From Bacillota bacterium (GTDB lineage: Bacteria; Bacillota; Clostridia; Lachnospirales; Lachnospiraceae): 64,000 bases of DNA. Below, piece by piece: positions 42,395 to 49,587 of this stretch. Positions within the stretch are counted from its first letter, which is position 1; every line of letters starts with the position of its first letter. A program made the translations under genes and the position numbers. The DNA lies in assembly GCA_023450835.1 (NCBI GenBank), contig JAEXGM010000004.1, positions 1 through 64,000 on the forward strand, read 5' to 3'. The notes beneath the pieces are model-generated. The model worked only from the letters and a program-made list of their open reading frames with translations, was not told the origin of the DNA and did not search any database.

Positions 42395-42841
42395 ATGCTG
42401 CAGCTTGATAGAAAGGAATATGAAAGCATGCTGGCGCATGCAAAGGAAGGTCTGCCCAATGAGGCCTGCGGTTTACTGGGAGGGATAGTCCATCAGGAGC
42501 TTAAGGTAGTAAAGGAGGTATATCTGCTACGAAATGTGGATGAAAGCAGGGAGCATTTTTCCATGGACCCCAAAGAGCAGCTGCTGGCTCTTAAAGATAT
42601 GAGAAGCAAGGGCTATGTACTGCTGGGGAATTTCCACAGTCACCCGGAGACCCCTTCAAGGCCCTCTGAGGAGGATAAAAGGCTGGCTTTTGATCCGGCA
42701 ATCAGCTATCTGATATTGTCCTTGCAGGAGCCACTTCATCCGGTTCTTAAGGCTTTCAGGATTGTGAAGGATACGGTGAGTGAAGAAGAAATTGAATTTG
42801 TAGATGAGACGGAAGAGAGTGCTGAAACATTAGTATTGTGA
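42395..42841 (+). CDS. JAMM/Mov34 (MPN+) metallopeptidase, Mec/HcyD/QbsD-like
   Basis: A 148-residue zinc peptidase with a complete JAMM motif: Glu23 in PNEACGLLGG, His81 and His83 in GNFHSHPETPSRP, Ser91 and Asp94 (HxHx7SxxD). Bacterial relatives trim residues behind the Gly-Gly of sulfur carriers (QbsD, HcyD) or release cysteine from CysO (Mec+). Here both carriers have C-terminal extra residues, which fits trimming. It is the last gene of the operon, followed 15 bp later by an R3 hairpin repeat. Confidence 0.92.
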   Translation: MLQLDRKEYESMLAHAKEGLPNEACGLLGGIVHQELKVVKEVYLLRNVDESREHFSMDPKEQLLALKDMRSKGYVLLGNFHSHPETPSRPSEEDKRLAFDPAISYLILSLQEPLHPVLKAFRIVKDTVSEEEIEFVDETEESAETLVL

Positions 42842-42856
42842 TAGGATAACCTGAGT

Positions 42857-42990
42857 GGCAGAAGGGGAGTTTTTCACAGTGGGACGGCAATTTGCACCAA
42901 GTAGAAAGACTCATGCGCTGGTTCCAAGGCGCATGAGTTCTTTCTACTTGGTGTAAATTGCCTGCGAATGTATTGAAACAGGGCTTTTGT
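42857..42990 (+). repeat. Hairpin repeat family R3, copy 2 (core 42886-42962)
   Basis: The 77-bp core is GGCAATTTGCACCAAGTAGA then AAG, the inner stem CTCATGC/GCATGAG, and CTTTCTACTTGGTGT then AAATTGCC. Compared with copy 1 the stem changes at CAAGGC to CCAAGTA and the partner changes with it; one position is a G-T pair. It begins 16 bp after the JAMM gene. Confidence 0.9.
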
Positions 42991-43045
42991 TGGGTTATAT
43001 GATTAGAGTCAAAGTCATAGATTTTATGGCGGGAAAGGCTTGGGT

Positions 43046-43297
43046 ATGAGTGATGTTAGCAGAGTTATTTTAATAATTGCTGTAGGTATAGCTATAATTG
43101 CAATATTTTCTAATGTTTTTAGATGGCTGTATTTTAGAAAATACGAACATTTTCAATGCCCGGGCTGCGGATTCAATTTTAAATCCAATACCCTTATGTT
43201 GATTCTGTCAGGAGCTTATGGAAGTGTGGGAAATACGAAAATGTTAAGGTGCCCGCGCTGCGGTAGGAAGGAAGTGATGAAGGTCATAAAGGATTGA
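43046..43297 (+). CDS. Small membrane protein with zinc-ribbon tail
   Basis: An 83-residue protein: one N-terminal membrane helix (VILIIAVGIAIIAIFSNVF) and a cytoplasmic zinc ribbon with CPGC (QCPGCGFNFKS) and CPRC (MLRCPRCGRKEVM). ATG at 43046 with GGAAAGG is chosen over TTG 43040. The gene lies between an R3 repeat and a terminator-like hairpin. I do not recognise a family name; the CPxC spacing fits small Clostridial zinc-ribbon membrane proteins. Function unknown. Confidence 0.7.
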   Translation: MSDVSRVILIIAVGIAIIAIFSNVFRWLYFRKYEHFQCPGCGFNFKSNTLMLILSGAYGSVGNTKMLRCPRCGRKEVMKVIKD

Positions 43298-43373
43298 TTT
43301 GAAGAGGCAGCAAAAAAGGCACTGAGGCAAGAAAGAAATGCCGCAAAATGAATATTTTTAAATGGATGGGAAT

Positions 43374-43422
43374 AAAAACGATACATAAAAGAGGTTTTAA
43401 ATTTCTTTTATGCATCGTTTTT
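43374..43422. terminator. Terminator-like hairpin T2 between convergent genes
   Basis: AAAAACGATACATAAAAGA pairs with TCTTTTATGCATCGTTTTTT. It is a near copy of the hairpin at 36774-36822 with one extra mismatch, 76 bp after the zinc-ribbon gene and 11 bp from the stop of the minus-strand hydrolase. Confidence 0.85.
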
Positions 43423-43432
43423 TATCTGTTGT

Positions 43433-45487
43433 TTACAGTTCGTCGGTAAGTATCTGATAGATAGGGGCGCCCTCACATTGGGCTGGAATTCTCGTTCCTA
43501 AGAGCACGGCAATTGTTGGAGCAACATCTACCTGACGGATGACTCGTTCGGTGTAGTGATTCTTCTTAATGCCGTCTCCGGCGGCTATGAATATGGGAGA
43601 GACGGAGGTACCGAAATATCCTTTAGCAGTTGTCAGTCCATCTCCGTGCAGGCGGTTAAAACCTTCTTCAATAGTAAAGAAGATATCGCCGCATTCCGGA
43701 CCGTTAACACCTAACAGCACAGCATCTTTATTGCGCAGTGCAATGCCGACCACACGTTTTCCTGTTGCAGGGTCTCTGTAGTTATATAAATCGGAAATAA
43801 TCTGTTCCTCCAGGGCATACTGATCTTCCGGAGTTACAATACCATGCCGGTCCCGGCCCTTAAGGTTGATATAGATATAGTTGCTGCGAATTTGAACCGC
43901 TCTTGTTTTCTCCCAGTCGATTTCATCAATGGGATTGCCTTCTTCATCCCTCTTCAGCACGGTATAGCCTAAATCCTCCATAACCTTTGTATTGAGCCCG
44001 GCGTATTCACCGAGAATCGGTGGAACATTTTCTCCGACTAAAAGCCCGTGATCTGATACGATAAAAATGGAATAGCCCTTATCCAGATAATGGAGGAAAC
44101 GGCCAAGATATCTGTCCGTCTGTTCATAAAAACGCTCAATCAGCTTCTGATACACCAGCTCATTGGTATGTTTCCAGGGCTCCAGAGTTTTACCCAGGTG
44201 CCAGATCTGGTGACCGGCGCAGTCTACATTGTGAAGGTGGCTGAGGATGACATCATAACCCTCCTCATCCAACAGGTAGTTCAGACAGTCTGCCTGCCAC
44301 TGGCTGTAAATATCCCAGGAGGGTTCAAAGATTTCTTCCACAAGCTCCGAGTCTTCACCGCCGATTAGACTGACAGGGGGAATGTGTCCCACATTGTCCG
44401 TGATTTTATTGTGTAAGGAAACCGGATGCCAGAGCATATCGTTGGTGGTATCCAATGCGTTACTGATCCAAAGGCGAAGTTCTTTGCCGTCAGGACTTAA
44501 TTCCAGAATCTTATAGGATCTGCAGCAGGGTTTTGTCTGGCCCTTTTTCGTTGCCGTATCGATGATACCGGTAATCATCTTCCCCTTGGGAATAACGGCA
44601 AAAGCTTCCGTATCCTCCTTCGTCCGGTAAAGTGATACCGTATCATAGATACCTTCTGAGTTCTTTGTAATCAGCCCGTAGCGTTTCTCAAGTCCGCCGG
44701 ATATCAAAAGAGTGAAGATATAGGAGCCTTCCGGAGCATTAGGCCAGTCTGTCACAGGTTCTAAGGGAGAATATATGATATCATAGGCTACCTTTGCGCC
44801 AATCATCATCTCCGTATCTTCCAAAGTTTTTATGTAGGTCTTAATCTCCCCGCCCTGTCTGGCTGCATCGCCCCACCAGAGCTCCATCATCTCATCCTCA
44901 GCTTCGCTGACTGCGGGCAATACTTCGCTGATATCAGTGATGTTACAGCCCACACCGGCTGCTTTCTGGGTATGAGGAATATATTTTGTTTTTTTGAAAT
45001 CGGCGGAAGCGTAGAGAACCTTCTCCCAGTCCATCTGGGCTACGCCCATATTGACTGAGCCGGGCTGTGTTCCATCCACAACATCCAGCAGAGAGCTGTC
45101 TGCGGTAGGAGGCCAGGAGGAACCGGGCCAGTGCCATACCAGTGTTTTTAACCCTTTTTCAATGGTTGTATTCCAGACTTGCTCCGCCTGGCAGTTCCTG
45201 GAGTCCATATTATAGACGACCGCATCAAGGCTCTCCGGGGATTGTCTCCAGTAGCAGGTGATGCCGTGGGTACCGGGATAGGCACCGGTTGCCAGTGTCG
45301 TCCAGCAGGGAGGAGTAATGGTAGGGTGTGCTCCGAGCATATTAAGCTCCTTACGTGCCGAACCATACTCCAGATATTTTTGTATATTCGGTAATCTGCC
45401 CTCATCCAGCAGGCGCCTTGTAATAACAGGATCCATGCCGTCAATGCCCAAAACAATCAACTTCTTCGTTCGTGATACTCTGCTCAT
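43433..45487 (-). CDS. Alkaline-phosphatase-superfamily hydrolase (type I phosphodiesterase-like)
   Basis: A 684-residue enzyme of the nucleotide pyrophosphatase/sulfatase superfamily. Metal ligands and nucleophile are visible: Asp in LIVLGIDGMDPVITRRL, Thr in HPTITPPCWTTLATGAYPGT, Asp/His in LHNVDCAGHQIWH, and IFIVSDHGLLVG near the C-terminus. There is no signal peptide, and the length is greater than usual (inserted domain 120-350). ATG at 45487 with AGGAAT upstream is preferred to the ATG at 45544. Substrate (phosphodiester, sulfate ester, phosphonate) is not readable; the sulfur neighbours make a sulfate ester possible. Confidence 0.85.
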   Translation of the reverse strand: MSRVSRTKKLIVLGIDGMDPVITRRLLDEGRLPNIQKYLEYGSARKELNMLGAHPTITPPCWTTLATGAYPGTHGITCYWRQSPESLDAVVYNMDSRNCQAEQVWNTTIEKGLKTLVWHWPGSSWPPTADSSLLDVVDGTQPGSVNMGVAQMDWEKVLYASADFKKTKYIPHTQKAAGVGCNITDISEVLPAVSEAEDEMMELWWGDAARQGGEIKTYIKTLEDTEMMIGAKVAYDIIYSPLEPVTDWPNAPEGSYIFTLLISGGLEKRYGLITKNSEGIYDTVSLYRTKEDTEAFAVIPKGKMITGIIDTATKKGQTKPCCRSYKILELSPDGKELRLWISNALDTTNDMLWHPVSLHNKITDNVGHIPPVSLIGGEDSELVEEIFEPSWDIYSQWQADCLNYLLDEEGYDVILSHLHNVDCAGHQIWHLGKTLEPWKHTNELVYQKLIERFYEQTDRYLGRFLHYLDKGYSIFIVSDHGLLVGENVPPILGEYAGLNTKVMEDLGYTVLKRDEEGNPIDEIDWEKTRAVQIRSNYIYINLKGRDRHGIVTPEDQYALEEQIISDLYNYRDPATGKRVVGIALRNKDAVLLGVNGPECGDIFFTIEEGFNRLHGDGLTTAKGYFGTSVSPIFIAAGDGIKKNHYTERVIRQVDVAPTIAVLLGTRIPAQCEGAPIYQILTDEL

Positions 45488-45810
45488 AAAATAATTCCTT
45501 TCTGCATTGTGCCTGTATTTCTTTTGAAGCAAGGCTTTTGACACTTAGATCATACTATTCCTATATAAATATATTATATAGGAGTCCGACTGAAAAAAAC
45601 AGCAGAGAAATTACATATGGGGTATCGAAAAATACGATAAGAAGACGAATGCCAGATAAGAATTTACACAGAAAAACAAATAAAATAATAGAGAACAGAA
45701 AAGAAGGAATCCATCTGGCTATGAATATTTTGTATATAGAAAGGGAAATGAGCTTGACGAAGAATAGTAATGGAACTATAGTATATACATATTAAATGAT
45801 TTGAGAATCA
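45488..45810. other. Intergenic region upstream of the hydrolase gene
   Basis: About 320 bp, AT-rich, without a gene I can support. ATATTATA (45569-45576) could be a -10 box. An 85-codon plus-strand ORF here has no ribosome site and looks like chance. Confidence 0.4.
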
Positions 45811-45941
45811 AAAGCCCTGTTTCAATACATGCACAGGCAATTTACACAAAGCAGAAAGAACGAATGCGCCTTGGAACCAGCGCATGAGTCTTTCTGCTTT
45901 GTGTAAATTGCCGTCCCATTTCGAAAAACTACCCCTTTGCC
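45811..45941 (-). repeat. Hairpin repeat family R3, copy 3, opposite strand (core 45836-45912)
   Basis: On the minus strand the core is GGCAATTTACACAAAGCAGA then AAG, inner stem and CTTTCTGCTTTGTGT then AAATTGCC. Relative to copy 1, G-C pairs become A-T pairs on both sides. The minus-strand flanks (GTATTGAAACAGGGCTTTT) match copy 2. It lies 28 bp before the LysR gene. Confidence 0.9.
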
Positions 45942-45969
45942 ATTCAAATCATTATAAGGAGGAATCACC

Positions 45970-46875
45970 ATGAAATTGGAACAACTTCATTGTTTTTTAG
46001 AGGCGGTAAAATATAATTCCATATCGGAAGCCGCAGAGAAGAATTTCATGTCTCAGTCCACCGTCAGTTATTCTATTCTGAATCTGGAGAAAGAATTGGG
46101 GATTGATCTGCTTAAGAGGAGCAATACCGGTGTAACACCCACCCTGATGGGAGAACAGGTGCTGCAAAAGGCAGAGGAAATCTTTAAATCCGTAGAGGAT
46201 ATTATAGAGATGGCGAAGGAACAGCGAAGTTATGGAACGGTTAACATTACATGCATTCCCTGTATCTGCGACTGGATTATACCGGAGACTATAAATATCC
46301 TGAAGGAAAAGGCTTCTGATATCGTCTTGTCAGTAAATACGGCTGAGAGCAGTATGGTAGCCCATGCTGTTTCAACCGGTGCCTCCGGATTTGGTATTGT
46401 AATCAGTTATGAGGGACTTTTTCAGAATTCAGATCTGCATTATACTCCTCTGTTTGCAGATGAATACATGCTCTATGTGGGCAGGAATTCACCTCTGTGG
46501 GAGCGGGAGGGAGTGACCTATGAGGAATTCAGAAGGCAGCCCTATATCGCTTACCGGGATGAGTTTACGAAATACTGCGGTGGACTGACCAATATGCTGG
46601 AAGCTGAAGAAATGCCCAATATCATATTCCGAACAGACGATTTGGATTCAATTAAGAGTATGATTACCCAGAATGACTATGTTGCCTTCTTCCCAAGATA
46701 TATGTCCAGGAATGATATCTATGTTGGCAGCGGTCATATCCGCCGAATTCCTGTTATTGACCGAAAACTTGAATTTCAGGTGGGATACGTGGAGAGTAAA
46801 AAATACAAGTTAAAGAAAATTGACAAGCTGGTACTGTCTGTGATGAAGGAAACGGTTGGAAAGCTTGCCCTGTAA
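45970..46875 (+). CDS. LysR-family transcriptional regulator
   Basis: A 301-residue regulator. The winged HTH is MKLEQLHCFLEAVKYNSISE, AAEKNFMSQSTVSYSILNLE, KELGIDLLKRSNTGVTPTLM; the effector domain starts near residue 90 (GTVNITCIPCICDWIIPETI) and includes SAHAVSTGASGFGIVISYE-like sequence. AAGGAGG precedes ATG 45970. LysR proteins such as CysB control sulfur assimilation, which fits its place at the edge of the sulfur island, but the effector and targets are not shown. Confidence 0.94.
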   Translation: MKLEQLHCFLEAVKYNSISEAAEKNFMSQSTVSYSILNLEKELGIDLLKRSNTGVTPTLMGEQVLQKAEEIFKSVEDIIEMAKEQRSYGTVNITCIPCICDWIIPETINILKEKASDIVLSVNTAESSMVAHAVSTGASGFGIVISYEGLFQNSDLHYTPLFADEYMLYVGRNSPLWEREGVTYEEFRRQPYIAYRDEFTKYCGGLTNMLEAEEMPNIIFRTDDLDSIKSMITQNDYVAFFPRYMSRNDIYVGSGHIRRIPVIDRKLEFQVGYVESKKYKLKKIDKLVLSVMKETVGKLAL

Positions 46876-47049
46876 AGACAGAGTTTAAATAATTTAACAC
46901 GGAATTGGTCATGATAGTATTTACCCTTTGCATTAATAATCTTAGCATATCGAACAGATGCCGACGGGAATAAGAGTAAAATTAGGCTATATTTTCTTAT
47001 TTGGATATGCTAAAATGTTAACAGTACATTGAGGCAAGGGTGGGTTACC

Positions 47050-49572
47050 ATGTTTGATGTTAATATTTTAGGAATAGATGTATTACATATCTTATATAAT
47101 TTCTTTTTATATTCTGCAATTGGCTGGATTTATGAAAGTACGTTAGTATCTGTAAAGAAGCGGTCTTTCGTCAACAGAGGTTTTTTAAACGGTCCGGTAA
47201 TTCCGATATATGGCGTAGGAGCCACATTTATTTACATATCTTTCTGGCAGGTAAGAAATATCTATCCGGTTGTTTTTTTGGGAGGTATGGTACTTGCCAG
47301 TATCTTAGAATATTTCACTTCCTGGCTCATGGAGGTGGTTTTTCATGCGAGATGGTGGGATTACAGTAACAATCGGTGGAATATAAAGGGCAGGATCTGC
47401 CTTCTTTCGGCGACTGCCTGGGGTGTTTTGTCCGTACTTGAAATTTCGTTGCTGCAGCCAAAGGTAGTGGAGCTTTTTTATAGTATTCCAAGAATTGCAG
47501 GAATATATGCCGTATCCATCTTGTCTGTCCTGTTTATAATAGATACGTGGATAACTGTGGTTCAGACGTTGAGAATGGATAAGATTTTTGCCGAAATGCT
47601 GCGTCTTAAGGATGAATTTAACGAATATCTTGAAAAAACCAGAATCTATGAGACAAAAGAAGAACTTAAGAAAAGACTTTCCGGATATAGGGTCTTTGAG
47701 CTTTCAGACAGAATAAGAAAATTTATGGATGAGAACAAAGAAAAGCTTTTGGAACGCAACCATAACCAGCTTGATTTTGACTTTAAGAGCCTGAGACAGG
47801 AAGTTGAGCACCATATCATAGAATATATTACGAAATTTCAGACCATGGCAGGGACGGCTACACATATACAAAGACGTCTTTTAATAGCTTTCCCTGATTT
47901 ACAGATAATAAGAAGAAGAAAGAAAGAAGAGCCGGGCTCTTCTGATGTGGATGGCAGAGTCCAGGCGGCAGAGTATAATATTGGGAAGGAAGAAAGAAAC
48001 ATCAGGTGGGCAGATATGAATACAAATGATAATTTGATTGGTACCACAAAAAGCTATATAAGTGGATTTTTTAGAGTTTCCTTAGTTGGCATACTGGTTC
48101 TTATACAGATGGCGATTATAGTTGTGCTGGGATATTGGCTTAGCGGTTCTGGTGTTTATATTTATCTCTTTATCGAGATTGCAAGTATTTTTATTATTGT
48201 GGGATTAGTGAATGACAACAGGAATTCATCTTATAAAATAGCATGGATATGCATTATATTGCTGCTGCCGGTGACAGGACATATTATGTATGCACTGTGG
48301 GGCAAATCCGGCTCGACAAAAAAAATTGAACGAAAAATATTGGCTTGTCTTGAACACGGCAATGGCTTTTTAAGCTATAACGCTGATACAGCCGTATCCT
48401 ATGCGAAGAGGTACCCAACCAAGAGCAGAATGTCAAGGTATATGGAATCTCAGAGTTTTCCTTTGTTTAAAAATAATCAGGTTACCTATTACCCTATGGG
48501 AGAAGATACCTTTGAAGCAATTTTTAGAGATATAGCGGACGCGAAAAAGTTCATTTTCCTTAATTTCTTCATTGTTGGTGAAGGAGTTTTATGGGATCGG
48601 ATGAAAACTATCCTTTTGAAGAAAAAAAGTGAAGGGGTAGAGATTCGTTTCATGTATGATGACTTTGGGTCCACACTCCGTACTTCCAATGGTTTCAGAA
48701 AGAATCTGGAAGCGGAAGGAATCAAAACGGCCGTTTTTAATCCTATCCATAAATATACGGAGAAACTCTACATGAACTACCGCAGCCACCAGAAAATTAT
48801 CGTGATTGACGGCAACATCGGTTATACGGGCGGCATGAATCTGGCAGATGAATATGTAAATCTCATAGAGCGGTTCGGCAAATGGAAGGATAACGCTGTC
48901 AGAGTGGAAGGCGATGCGGTATGGGGACTTACGGTCACCTTTTTACAGATGTGGGAGATTTGCAAGAGCGGTGAATGGATGGATTACAATCCTTACAGAC
49001 CAACAAAGGCATTTCCCGAGAGTGAAGTATATTGCCATGTGATTTCCGATGGTCCCGCCAACAGACCAAGAAATCCCATAGAGAGTATCTATAAGCAGAT
49101 AATCCATTATGCCAAGAAATATGTCTATATTACGACGCCATATCTGGTTATCGAAGATGATATGAAGCAGGCACTGATTGAAGCTGCCCAAAGCGGCATT
49201 GATGTAAGAATTATTACGCCGAATATTCCGGATAAAAAGAATGTAAAACGGCTTACCAATTATAATTACGGGCAATTAATTGAAGGCGGTGTAAAAATCT
49301 ATGAGTACACTCCCGGTTTTATCCATGCAAAGACTATTATTAATGAAGACTGTGGTATTGTAGGAACTATCAACATGGATTATAGAAGCTTCTTCCTGCA
49401 TTATGAATGCGGACTGTGGATGTGTAACAGGGAGACCATAGATGTAATAAAAAAGGATTTGCTGCAGACGATGGACATCAGCAAAGAAATTACTTTAGAA
49501 GAGTGGAAACAGCGTCCATGGCATTTAAAAGCCTATCAAAGAATATTAAATCTTTTTTCAACTTTAATGTAG
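47050..49572 (+). CDS. Fusion of CmpB-type membrane domain and cardiolipin synthase
   Basis: An 840-residue protein. Residues 1-180 are a CmpB (PF06541) four- to five-helix domain (NFFLYSAIGWIYESTLVSVK, FVNRGFLNGPVIPIYGVGAT, EYFTSWLMEVVFHARWWDYS), and 180-310 is a charged helical linker. From about residue 323 comes a full cardiolipin synthase: two hydrophobic helices, then phospholipase-D motifs HQKIIVIDGNIGYTGGMN and HAKTIINEDCGIVGTINMD. The second HKD has Glu at the usual Asp place. ATG 48016 with AGGTGGG could start a separate 518-residue synthase. ATG 47050 follows AAGGGTGGG. Confidence 0.87.
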   Translation: MFDVNILGIDVLHILYNFFLYSAIGWIYESTLVSVKKRSFVNRGFLNGPVIPIYGVGATFIYISFWQVRNIYPVVFLGGMVLASILEYFTSWLMEVVFHARWWDYSNNRWNIKGRICLLSATAWGVLSVLEISLLQPKVVELFYSIPRIAGIYAVSILSVLFIIDTWITVVQTLRMDKIFAEMLRLKDEFNEYLEKTRIYETKEELKKRLSGYRVFELSDRIRKFMDENKEKLLERNHNQLDFDFKSLRQEVEHHIIEYITKFQTMAGTATHIQRRLLIAFPDLQIIRRRKKEEPGSSDVDGRVQAAEYNIGKEERNIRWADMNTNDNLIGTTKSYISGFFRVSLVGILVLIQMAIIVVLGYWLSGSGVYIYLFIEIASIFIIVGLVNDNRNSSYKIAWICIILLLPVTGHIMYALWGKSGSTKKIERKILACLEHGNGFLSYNADTAVSYAKRYPTKSRMSRYMESQSFPLFKNNQVTYYPMGEDTFEAIFRDIADAKKFIFLNFFIVGEGVLWDRMKTILLKKKSEGVEIRFMYDDFGSTLRTSNGFRKNLEAEGIKTAVFNPIHKYTEKLYMNYRSHQKIIVIDGNIGYTGGMNLADEYVNLIERFGKWKDNAVRVEGDAVWGLTVTFLQMWEICKSGEWMDYNPYRPTKAFPESEVYCHVISDGPANRPRNPIESIYKQIIHYAKKYVYITTPYLVIEDDMKQALIEAAQSGIDVRIITPNIPDKKNVKRLTNYNYGQLIEGGVKIYEYTPGFIHAKTIINEDCGIVGTINMDYRSFFLHYECGLWMCNRETIDVIKKDLLQTMDISKEITLEEWKQRPWHLKAYQRILNLFSTLM

Positions 49573-49587
49573 ACAGGGGAGACACAG

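Noticed and set aside
45538..45795. 85-codon plus-strand ORF upstream of the R3 copy
   Set aside because: Composition is that of random AT-rich DNA, there is no ribosome site and no domain.
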